DNA of 34,684 nt from the NCBI GenBank assembly GCA_902790215.1, contig CADAQX010000025.1:1-34684 (forward strand). Reading direction: 5' to 3'. This document shows, piece by piece, positions 15,180 to 22,125 of the stretch. Source of the DNA: an uncultured Bacteroidota bacterium (GTDB lineage: Bacteria; Bacteroidota; Bacteroidia; Bacteroidales; P3). The notes beneath the pieces are model-generated. The model was not told where the DNA came from. It saw nothing but the letters and a program-made list of their open reading frames with translations, and did no database searches. Each line of letters starts with the position of its first letter. Position 1 is the first letter of the stretch. The position numbers and the translations under genes were made by a program.

Positions 15180-15755
15180 TCAGTCGCCGGCCACCTGTGC
15201 GAAGGAGTGCACGGGGGCTATGGCGTTGATGCGTTCATGGTCGTAGAGGTCGGGGAACTCGACCAAGAAGAGGAACTCTTTGACCTTGACCTTGTAGGTC
15301 TTGCCTTCCAGCGAGATAGTTTCCTTGTTCAAGGACTCAGCGATGCCGCAGGCGGTGCCGCCCGTGGCCAGGATGTCGTCGAAGAGTGTGATATAGAACG
15401 TGTCGCCCTCCGGCACACCTGAGGCAATGTCGCTAAGGCGGTAATAGACGAGGTCGCTGCCGTACTCCTTTTCGATTTCCACACCGCGCAAGTCCCCTTC
15501 GCTGAACGGGAGCTTGCCTTTTTTTCGGATAGGGATGATATTCTGCACCTGAGCGGACTGTGTGAGGAGCGGTGCGGCAAAGAGAAATCCGCGCGCTTCG
15601 ACGGTGGCCACATTGGGGCAGTGGACATGGGCATCGATGTCGGACACGACCTGTTTGAAAGCCTCCTTTTTGTGCAGAAAAGGCAATATATCAATAAAAT
15701 CAATCCCTTTCTTGGGGAAATCGGGATAATGGTTAATAATATCCAGATAGTTCAT
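15180..15755 (-). CDS. apt: adenine phosphoribosyltransferase
   Basis: A 191-residue cytosolic enzyme making AMP from adenine and PRPP. The PRPP-binding motif is FDDILATGGTA (about residues 124-134) and the N-terminal YPDFPKKGIDFIDILPFL matches the family start. VEARGFLFAAPL and PIRKKGKLP are the usual conserved blocks. Length is slightly above the typical 170-180. A TATCTTTG promoter box lies 23 bases upstream. Together with upp and uraA on the same strand it forms a nucleobase-salvage neighbourhood. The stop TGA is immediately followed by a TTGAAAG repeat unit. Confidence 0.95.
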   Translation of the reverse strand: MNYLDIINHYPDFPKKGIDFIDILPFLHKKEAFKQVVSDIDAHVHCPNVATVEARGFLFAAPLLTQSAQVQNIIPIRKKGKLPFSEGDLRGVEIEKEYGSDLVYYRLSDIASGVPEGDTFYITLFDDILATGGTACGIAESLNKETISLEGKTYKVKVKEFLFLVEFPDLYDHERINAIAPVHSFAQVAGD

Positions 15756-15778
15756 ATTAAAACAGCATTAACAATTTG

Positions 15779-15786
15779 CAAAGATA
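15779..15786 (-). promoter_or_regulatory. Bacteroidota -7 promoter box for apt
   Basis: Reads TATCTTTG on the minus strand, 23 bases before the ATG at 15755. The upstream A/T tract has no clear TTTG at the standard distance. Confidence 0.7.
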
Positions 15787-15815
15787 CGACTTTTTTTTTA
15801 ATTGAAAAGTAAAAA

Positions 15816-15904
15816 TATTGATTGCTTGATTGCTTGAATGTTTGATTGTTTGAGTATTATTCACTCAAGCATTAACACAATCAAGCATTCAAGCATTCAT
15901 TCAG
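15816..15904. repeat. family B palindrome at the HD hydrolase 3' end
   Basis: TGATTGCTTGATTGCTTGAA-type units on the left pair with CAATCAAGCATTCAAGCATT-type units on the right around GAGTATTATTCACTC, itself palindromic. The right arm runs through the stop of the HD hydrolase gene. Confidence 0.8.
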
Positions 15905-16321
15905 GTAGTGCCATGCACGCAGATACTTGCGCAGACGCACTACATCGCGGTCGGTGATGTCGGGAAGGCGGCGGATGTCCATATTGTCCTCCAGGTCGGC
16001 TATTTTCACCTGCCGCCCTATGGGACTGAGGGCTGCGCGGCGGATATAGGCCTCGTAGTCCTCGTCCGCCCGCCGTGTGACAGAAAGAACGGCATCGACG
16101 ATGTCGTCGGGGACTCCCTGCTGCCTCAGATATTCTTCTGTGACATCGGTGTCCTCTATTGTATCGTGCAGCAGTGCCACAATCTTCGCCTTAGGCGATA
16201 CGCACCTGTCTGCCACACGCATGGGATGGAGAATGTAGTCTTCCCCCGCCTTGTCGTGCTGTCCGGCATGTGCACGGGTGGCTATCTGCACGGCTTTGTC
16301 GTATAATCCTTCCCACTCCAT
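15881..16321 (-). CDS. small HD-domain phosphohydrolase, SpoT/Mesh1-like
   Basis: A protein of about 146 residues consisting of a single HD domain. It has the RelA/SpoT hydrolase pattern: an early AHAGQHDKAGEDYILHPMRVAD (His and the substrate-loop basic residues), then the VALLHDTIEDTDV motif with the metal-binding HD pair and ED. It resembles small alarmone hydrolases that break down (p)ppGpp; no synthetase domain is present. This substrate is inferred. An alternative start at 16339 would overlap the upstream atoE gene by 13 bases; the ATG at 16321 starts 5 bases after its stop. The C-terminal residues ECLNA and the stop are encoded by family B repeat units. Confidence 0.85.
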   Translation of the reverse strand: MEWEGLYDKAVQIATRAHAGQHDKAGEDYILHPMRVADRCVSPKAKIVALLHDTIEDTDVTEEYLRQQGVPDDIVDAVLSVTRRADEDYEAYIRRAALSPIGRQVKIADLEDNMDIRRLPDITDRDVVRLRKYLRAWHYLNECLNA

Positions 16322-16326
16322 AACCA

Positions 16327-17673
16327 CTACATTGCCCACACAAGCAATCCACTACAGATTACCACACCCGTGACCAGAAGGTCGATGAGACAGAATCCCA
16401 TGATGTCCTTGGCGTCAAGTTTGGCAATGGCCAACGCCGGGATGGCCCAGAAAGGCTGAATGAGATTGGTCCATGCGTCGCCCCATGCGATGGCTGTGCC
16501 CGTCAGGCCGGGGTCAACGCCGAGGTCGGCACCAGCAGCGAACATGATGGGGGCCTGGATAGCCCAGTGGCCACCACCCGAAGGCACAAACATGTTCAGC
16601 ACGGCGGCACAGAGGAAGGTGAGCAGCGGATAGGTGGTGGCGTTGGAGATAGAGATACAGGCATTGCTGAGCACGGTGCCGAAGGAGATGCCGCTGGCGC
16701 CCACACCCGTGATAATGCCCATGATGCCCGCATAGAAGGGGAACTGGAGTATGATGCCCGCCGCGCCCTTGGAAGCGTTGGTGAAAGCCTTTACGTATGC
16801 CAAGGGGGTGCCATGCAGCAGTACGCCCAAAAAGAGGAAGAGCATGATGACGCTGCCCAGGTCGAATGAGCCGCCGCCCCAGCCCAGATGGATGATGAGA
16901 TAGGCAAAACCGATGCCCGCCACTATCCACGAAAGCAGACGGCTGTGCTCCATGCGCTGGGCAGGAGTAAAGGCACCCTGCTGCGGCTTAGGAGTGACAG
17001 GGGCATCCTCTTCCAGCAATGCCGGATCGACTGTCACAACATCTTTCTTGGGATACATGAGGGAATTGGTCACCACGATGGCTACCATCACCACCAGCAC
17101 AATGACGATATTGTGCGGATCCAGTATTGTCTGCGAGATGGGGATGGGTTCTGTCAGCACCCCGTTGGTGGCCTTGGTGAGTGCCTCGCCCGGTGTGGCC
17201 ATGGTGAGGGGTATGGAGCCCGACAACCCTGCATGCCACACGACAAAGCCGCTGTAGGCCGAAGCTATCAGCAGACGGTAGTCTATTGCCGGCATCTTGC
17301 GGGCTATCTCTTTGGCAAAGACAACCCCCACGATAAGGCCAAAACCCCAGTTCAGCCAGCATGCCAAGGCGGAGACTCCCGTCACCAATGCGATGGCGGC
17401 AACAGGCGTTTTAGGAATAGCAGCCAACAGACTGATACCGCGTTTCACCACAGGTGCCGCCGCCAGCGTGGAGCCGCATACCAGCACCAAAGCCATCTGC
17501 ATGGCAAAGGCCAGCAGGTTCCACACGCCACCGCCCCAGTGGTCAATGACCTCCAACGGAGTTTGGTGACATATAGGCATAGCCAATGCCGCCGCCACAA
17601 GGGTGAGAATGATGGCAAAGATGAAAGGCTCAGGCAACCACCGCTGAACCAACCGCACACAGAACTTAATCAT
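16327..17673 (-). CDS. atoE: short-chain fatty acid transporter, AtoE family
   Basis: A 448-residue inner-membrane protein with about 11-12 membrane helices. It matches the AtoE (TIGR00366/DUF401-like) family: N-terminal VQRWLPEPFIFAIILTLVA, SALACWLNWGFGLIVG, SAYSGFVVWHAGLSGSIPL and NMFVPSGGGHWAIQAPI. Members are thought to import short-chain fatty acids such as butyrate or acetoacetate. In a fermenting gut-type organism the direction could be export (inference). It is followed by the small HD hydrolase and preceded by alkaline phosphatase after a 113-base gap holding a family C repeat. Confidence 0.92.
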   Translation of the reverse strand: MIKFCVRLVQRWLPEPFIFAIILTLVAAALAMPICHQTPLEVIDHWGGGVWNLLAFAMQMALVLVCGSTLAAAPVVKRGISLLAAIPKTPVAAIALVTGVSALACWLNWGFGLIVGVVFAKEIARKMPAIDYRLLIASAYSGFVVWHAGLSGSIPLTMATPGEALTKATNGVLTEPIPISQTILDPHNIVIVLVVMVAIVVTNSLMYPKKDVVTVDPALLEEDAPVTPKPQQGAFTPAQRMEHSRLLSWIVAGIGFAYLIIHLGWGGGSFDLGSVIMLFLFLGVLLHGTPLAYVKAFTNASKGAAGIILQFPFYAGIMGIITGVGASGISFGTVLSNACISISNATTYPLLTFLCAAVLNMFVPSGGGHWAIQAPIMFAAGADLGVDPGLTGTAIAWGDAWTNLIQPFWAIPALAIAKLDAKDIMGFCLIDLLVTGVVICSGLLVWAM

Positions 17674-17696
17674 AACAAATCATTTTTTAGAATTCG

Positions 17697-17780
17697 TTAA
17701 TACGTTAATGTGTTAATTCGTTAGTCTTTGATGCACTAAGGACTAACACATTAACGCATTCACACATTAACACATTCTTT
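17697..17780. repeat. family C repeat between alkaline phosphatase and atoE
   Basis: GTTAATTCGTTAGTC (17712-17726) pairs with GACTAACACATTAAC (17741-17755) around TTTGATGCACTAAG. Bases 17712-17747 are the inverted form of the family C core at 12692-12727. ACATTAACGCATTCACACAT-type units extend it to the alkaline phosphatase 3' end. Confidence 0.85.
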
Positions 17781-17786
17781 TCCACT

Positions 17787-18890
17787 TCACTTGGCACCCA
17801 TAAGAAGCATGAGTTTGCCGTAGAAGTCGGTGTTCTGCATCACTCCGCTGAACAGATTGGCTCCCGGACCGAAAGAGAACACAGGCACCATGACCCCAGA
17901 GTGTCCACCAGTGGCCCATGTGGGACGGCTGACACCTTCCTCTATGCTGCCCTTGAGCAGCGTGAGGCCGCCGGTCTCGTGGTCGGCAGTCACCACCACA
18001 AGGGTCTGCCCGTCGCGCTCGGCAAAGTCGAGCACGGCATTGAGCATGTCCTCGAAATCCTCCATCTCGGCAACGAGATAGGCGCTGTCGTTGTTGTGGC
18101 AGGCCCAGTCTATCTGCGAACCTTCTATCATCAGTACAAACCCCTTGTCATAACGGTTAAGGGTCTCGATGGCTTTCAAGGCACCCAGTGTGAGCATGCG
18201 TCCACGTTTCGTGGCCTTGGGGGGATTGTCGTCCGAAAGCAGGGCACAGTACTTGCGGCTGCGGGTGGAGGCCAAATCCAACACTGAATAGAGCATGTCG
18301 TAGCCACGAGCCTTGAGGGTATCAATCGGTGCCTTGCCGTCCTTCCTGTTTTCGGGAAGGAAACTGTTTCTGTCGCCGCCAATCATCACCTCGAAGGGGC
18401 ACTGTGCCATCTGCATACTGATGGAGTCAAACGCCTTGCGGTTGGCCACATGGGCATAGGTCGAGGCAGGCGTGGCATCCAGCACACTGCTGGTCACCAC
18501 AAAGCCTGCCGCCTTGCCGAAGAAACGCTTGGCATCAATCAGGAAGGAGTTGTAGTCGGTACCGTCAGGACCTTTGGCCACATGGTGGTTCTGCACCTTA
18601 TGGCCTGTCATCAGAGCCGTGCCACCGGCTCCCGAGTCGGTGGAATAACGGTTGTAGGAATAGGTGCGGGAGAAGCCCGAATAAGGGAAGCGCAGGAAAG
18701 CACTGTGGGCATCGCGCTGCGCCACGATTGAGGTATAGACCTGTGCCGTACCCATGCCGTCACCTACTATGAAGATGACGTTGCGGGGGTGAGGCATGGC
18801 GGGAGCATCAGAGTTTTTCTTAGAGCGTTGTGCGGTGGCCAAAAGAGGCAGCACACAGAGTAGCAGTACCAGTATTCTTTTCATGTTCAA
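17787..18890 (-). CDS. phoA: alkaline phosphatase
   Basis: A 367-residue secreted phosphomonoesterase. The signal peptide ends near residue 20 (LLATAQ). Metal-site and catalytic motifs are NVIFIVGDGMG (Asp44), STDSGAGGTALMTGHK (nucleophile Ser86), IEGSQIDWACHNND and VVTADHETGG, with a final zinc-ligand histidine in ATGGHSG. It is shorter than E. coli PhoA but normal for Bacteroidota. Its ATG overlaps the uraA stop as ATGA (18887-18890), suggesting translational coupling; an ATG at 18884 is an alternative start. Pairing with uracil uptake suggests it helps free phosphate and nucleosides from nucleotides outside the cytosol (inference). Confidence 0.93.
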   Translation of the reverse strand: MNMKRILVLLLCVLPLLATAQRSKKNSDAPAMPHPRNVIFIVGDGMGTAQVYTSIVAQRDAHSAFLRFPYSGFSRTYSYNRYSTDSGAGGTALMTGHKVQNHHVAKGPDGTDYNSFLIDAKRFFGKAAGFVVTSSVLDATPASTYAHVANRKAFDSISMQMAQCPFEVMIGGDRNSFLPENRKDGKAPIDTLKARGYDMLYSVLDLASTRSRKYCALLSDDNPPKATKRGRMLTLGALKAIETLNRYDKGFVLMIEGSQIDWACHNNDSAYLVAEMEDFEDMLNAVLDFAERDGQTLVVVTADHETGGLTLLKGSIEEGVSRPTWATGGHSGVMVPVFSFGPGANLFSGVMQNTDFYGKLMLLMGAK

Positions 18891-20245
18891 TCAACTATTT
18901 TCTCCACTTCTTCAATCTGTTCAAACTCCACATTCTCCGTGTCGCCCTTCTTGTTGGGCAGGATAACTGCGGCCAGGATACCCACAATGGCTGCCACAGC
19001 CAGACCCGAGATGCCAATGCTGCCGAAGTGCAGCGCACCGCCTTCGCAACCGTAGCTGATGCCTACGGCAAGCGTGATGGTCAGGGCTGTGATGATGAGG
19101 TTGCGGCTGTCGGTCAAATCCACGCGGTTCTCCACCAGACTGCGGATACCCACCGAGGAGATCATACCGTACAGTATCAGCGACACGCCGCCGATGGTAG
19201 CAGTAGGCATGGCATAGATAAGGGCAGCAAACTTGGGCGAGAAGCTGAAGATAACAGCAACCACCGCAGCAATGCGGATGACGCGGGGGTCGAACACCCT
19301 CGTGAGGTTCAGCACTCCGGTGTTCTCACCGTATGTGGTGTTGGCGGGGGCACCGAAAAGCGAAGCCAGAATGGTGGCCGCGCCGTCGCCCATCAGGGTG
19401 CGGTGCAGGCCTGGGTCTTCGAGATAATTGCGGTTGCAGGTGGAGCTGATGGCGCACATGTCGCCGATATGCTCAATCATGGTGGCAAGCGCAATGGGCA
19501 TGATGGCCACAATAGCGGTAATCAGGAAACTCCAGTTGCCGCTGCCCAAGGCATACATGCCGGTGTTCTGCCAATAGAACGGAACGCCTATCCAGGCAGC
19601 ATCGTGCAGCGCCTGCACCTTGTCGGCCTCCAGCTGTCCAAACACCGCTGCCACCACATACGATGCCAGCACACCCAGCAGGATGGGGATAATCTTAATC
19701 ATACCCTTGCCCCAGATGTTGCACACGATGACTACTAGAATGGCAATCAAGGCAATCCACCAATTGGTCAGGATACTGCTCACAGCCGTGCCGGCCAGAA
19801 TCAAACCGATAGAGATGATGATGGGACCTGTCACCACAGGCGGAAAGAGTTTCATCACCCTTTTCACGCCGAAAAGCCTGAAGGCTGCTGCCAATACGAA
19901 GTAGAGCAGACCGGCAGCCACCACGCCCACGCAGGCGTAAGGCAGTGCCTCTTCCTGACTCATACCCAACTCATTGCCCATGGCCACCACTGTGGCATAG
20001 CCGCCCAGGAAAGCGAAACTGGAACCCAGGAAGGCGGGCACCTTCATCTTGGTGAAACAATGAAACAACAGGGTGCCGAGACCGGCAAAAAGCAGTGTTG
20101 CCGACACTGACAAACCCGTGATGGTAGGCACCAGAATCGTGGCACCAAACATGGCAAACATGTGCTGGAGACCCAATACGAGCATCCTGCCCTTGCCAAG
20201 CTGTCTTGCATCATAGACAGCTCCCGAAGTATTAATTGTTGACAT
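18887..20245 (-). CDS. uraA: uracil permease (NCS2 family)
   Basis: A 452-residue inner-membrane nucleobase:proton symporter with 14 predicted segments. Family marks are LVLGLQHMFAMFGATILVPT at the N-terminus, FLGSSFAFLGGY, the substrate-site Glu in IALATMIEHIGD and the second key Glu in APANTTYGENTGVL. The usual phenylalanine/serine surroundings of UraA are kept, favouring uracil over xanthine. It lies downstream of upp (171-base repeat-filled gap) and overlaps alkaline phosphatase by four bases, fitting uracil uptake and salvage. Confidence 0.94.
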   Translation of the reverse strand: MSTINTSGAVYDARQLGKGRMLVLGLQHMFAMFGATILVPTITGLSVSATLLFAGLGTLLFHCFTKMKVPAFLGSSFAFLGGYATVVAMGNELGMSQEEALPYACVGVVAAGLLYFVLAAAFRLFGVKRVMKLFPPVVTGPIIISIGLILAGTAVSSILTNWWIALIAILVVIVCNIWGKGMIKIIPILLGVLASYVVAAVFGQLEADKVQALHDAAWIGVPFYWQNTGMYALGSGNWSFLITAIVAIMPIALATMIEHIGDMCAISSTCNRNYLEDPGLHRTLMGDGAATILASLFGAPANTTYGENTGVLNLTRVFDPRVIRIAAVVAVIFSFSPKFAALIYAMPTATIGGVSLILYGMISSVGIRSLVENRVDLTDSRNLIITALTITLAVGISYGCEGGALHFGSIGISGLAVAAIVGILAAVILPNKKGDTENVEFEQIEEVEKIVD

Positions 20246-20257
20246 ATCTGAAAAATT

Positions 20258-20412
20258 ATAATGTGTTAATTATTGCTTGAATGCTTGAGTTATTGCTTGA
20301 ATGCTTGAATGTGCTAATGCTTGAGTCATAGCTTGAATGTGTAAATGTTTGAGTGGGCTGGCGCAGTCAAATTACTCAAACAATCAAGCATTCAAACAAT
20401 CAAGCATTCATG
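20258..20412. repeat. long family B palindrome between upp and uraA
   Basis: Six or more TTGCTTGAATG-type units on the left (about 20272-20350) and four ATCAAGCATTCAAACA-type units on the right (about 20375-20412). The centre GCTGGCGCAGTCAAAT (20357-20372) matches 4594-4609 and, inverted, 22044-22059. The stretch of 34 bases from 20357 differs from that at 4594 at only three positions. It separates two genes that would be expected to be co-transcribed. Confidence 0.85.
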
Positions 20413-20416
20413 AATG

Positions 20417-21040
20417 TTATTTCGTACCGAAAATTCTGTCGCCGGCATCGCCCAGACCAGGCAGGATGTAGCAGTTCTCATTCAACCCGTCGTCCAAAGC
20501 CGCTGTAAAGATATCCACCTCGGGATGTGCCATCTGCACACGTTTCACACCCTCTGGGGCAGCTACCAGGCACATCATGCGGATATTGCTGTACCCATCG
20601 GCTTTCAGCCGCTTGATGGCATCGCACGCGCTGCCGCCTGTGGCCAGCATGGGGTCTGTCAGGATGACCATACGGTCTTTGCCCTCCGGCATCTTGTAGT
20701 AGTAGAACACCGGCTCATGGGTGCTCTCGTCGCGATACATGCCAATATGTCCCACCTTGGCAGCAGGGATAAGGGTCAGCAAACCCTCCACCATGCCCAG
20801 TCCGGCACGCAGGATAGGCACCACAACAACCTTCTTGCCCGCCAGCTCGTGCGCCACCATCTTCTGCATGGGGGTTTCAATCTCCACGTTTTTCAGGGGG
20901 AAGTCGCGGGTAATCTCATAACCCATCAACATGCCTATCTCCTTCAGCAACTCGCGGAACTCGCGCGTGCCGGTTTCTTTTTTACGCATAATTGTCAGCT
21001 TGTGCTGAATCATCGGGTGATTGATAATATGTAATGCCAT
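20417..21040 (-). CDS. upp: uracil phosphoribosyltransferase
   Basis: A 207-residue cytosolic enzyme making UMP from uracil and PRPP. Conserved blocks are [40 protein letters not shown], the PRPP loop [13 protein letters not shown] and the uracil-binding C-terminus [15 protein letters not shown]. An in-frame ATG exists at 21106 but lies inside the promoter box (21104-21111), so the start must be downstream; the ATG at 21040 gives the family-typical MALHIINHP. It heads the upp-uraA-phosphatase series. Confidence 0.95.
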   Translation of the reverse strand: MALHIINHPMIQHKLTIMRKKETGTREFRELLKEIGMLMGYEITRDFPLKNVEIETPMQKMVAHELAGKKVVVVPILRAGLGMVEGLLTLIPAAKVGHIGMYRDESTHEPVFYYYKMPEGKDRMVILTDPMLATGGSACDAIKRLKADGYSNIRMMCLVAAPEGVKRVQMAHPEVDIFTAALDDGLNENCYILPGLGDAGDRIFGTK

Positions 21041-21103
21041 AATCTTGTATTTTAAATTATTATCTATTTTGAGTCTAAACATACCCCCCACAAAAGGGCA
21101 TTG

Positions 21104-21134
21104 CAAAGATACAGGAAATCCCCCAATTCACAAA
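21104..21134 (-). promoter_or_regulatory. consensus Bacteroidota promoter for upp
   Basis: On the minus strand TTTG (21134-21131), a 19-base spacer and TATCTTTG (21111-21104) match the Bacteroidota -33/-7 consensus exactly. Transcription should begin close to 21100, giving a leader of about 60 bases. Confidence 0.85.
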
Positions 21135-21221
21135 ATATTTAACATTATTACTTATCAACATCATGTTCACAATGACCCTCGCAAAACAAATTCTCAGCCT
21201 ACCCCAAAGGAAATACCGTTG

Positions 21222-21965
21222 CTATTCCCCGGCAACATCATGCACCAACCGCACCGAATACTGGTTTCCCGGTCCGCGGCTTGCCTGTGCCAGATAATAG
21301 CTGTAGAAGAAGACGTACTGTGCCGCCTGCGGCCCCCGCGTGGAAGACGACCAATAGAAGCCCATCGCTGCCACACGGCAAGCCGACACTCCATACCCAT
21401 CGCCTGCAGCAGGCAGGAACACCGCACCGGCAGTTTCCATCTTGTCCCAATCCGAAAACGTGTATTCGTTGAGGCTCCAGTCATCGTTGTCCTCTGCAAA
21501 TCCCGGCACAAAATGTTGCCCCTCGGGCATTCTCCATACATCGGGCAGCAGTACCAACCCCCCAATGCTATCGACACTGCCTGTTCCCAGCTTCTCTTCC
21601 GCTCCGTCACGGCCAATGAGCAGATACATCCACTCTTCTATTGTCAAAGTGCGCCAGCCTCCTTCTATGCGGTTGCCCCAGTCGGTAAAGTCAGCGTAAT
21701 ACAATACGTTGCCCTGTTCTGTCGTGCTCCAGTCAAAGAGGCCGCCGAAATTCCACTGGTTTTCTTCAAAAGAAAGACCATCTGGAGACAAGTTTCCCGG
21801 TGCAAACACAATCCTTTTACCCTGCGACACAGAGAAGCCTACAACATTTTCTTCCTGTGGATCCGAAGGCTCTACGGGCAACTCCTTACCACAACTGCAC
21901 AAAACAAGCAAGAGGCAAAGCAGCAACGTCTGCCACAGTTTCAATCCATTTGTATTCATAATCAT
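21222..21965 (-). CDS. lipoprotein with FGE-like C-terminal region
   Basis: A 247-residue lipoprotein (lipobox VLCSC, Cys25). The mature part has the pattern FSVSQGKRIVFAPGNLSPDG followed by an aromatic-rich block (NQWNFGGLFDW, YYADFTDWGNRIEGGWRTLT) and ends with GFYWSSSTRG...YSVRLVHD. This is a common Bacteroidales lipoprotein type related to the FGE-sulfatase/C-type-lectin-like fold, often present in several copies per genome; the function is unknown. The ATG at 21959 is an alternative start. It is flanked by upp (divergence in function, same strand) and a family B/D repeat. Confidence 0.82.
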   Translation of the reverse strand: MIMNTNGLKLWQTLLLCLLLVLCSCGKELPVEPSDPQEENVVGFSVSQGKRIVFAPGNLSPDGLSFEENQWNFGGLFDWSTTEQGNVLYYADFTDWGNRIEGGWRTLTIEEWMYLLIGRDGAEEKLGTGSVDSIGGLVLLPDVWRMPEGQHFVPGFAEDNDDWSLNEYTFSDWDKMETAGAVFLPAAGDGYGVSACRVAAMGFYWSSSTRGPQAAQYVFFYSYYLAQASRGPGNQYSVRLVHDVAGE

Positions 21966-21987
21966 GGGGTTTTGTCTATATGTGAGA

Positions 21988-22125
21988 AATTGCTTGAATG
22001 TGTAATTGTTTGAATTATTGCTTGAATGTGTAATTGGTTAGTTATTTGACTGCACCAGCTAATCAGACAATCAAGCAATCATAAACTTATCAACGGGCAA
22101 CGATAAATCTTCATCTTATCAACGA
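21988..22125. repeat. compound family B and D repeat upstream of the lipoprotein gene
   Basis: TTGCTTGAATGTGTAATTG units (from 21988) and ATCAGACAATCAAGCAATC (about 22061-22080) flank the inverted family B centre at 22044-22059. These are followed by family D AACTTATCAAC and AACGATAAAT units to 22125. The right end supplies the stop codon of the GH89 gene. Confidence 0.8.

Noticed and set aside
16888-17700. 270-codon open frame opposite atoE
   Set aside because: His/Gln-rich mirror of a well-supported membrane transporter.
21041-21106. N-terminal extension of upp from the ATG at 21106
   Set aside because: That ATG lies inside the -7 promoter box, and the extra 22 residues do not match the family.
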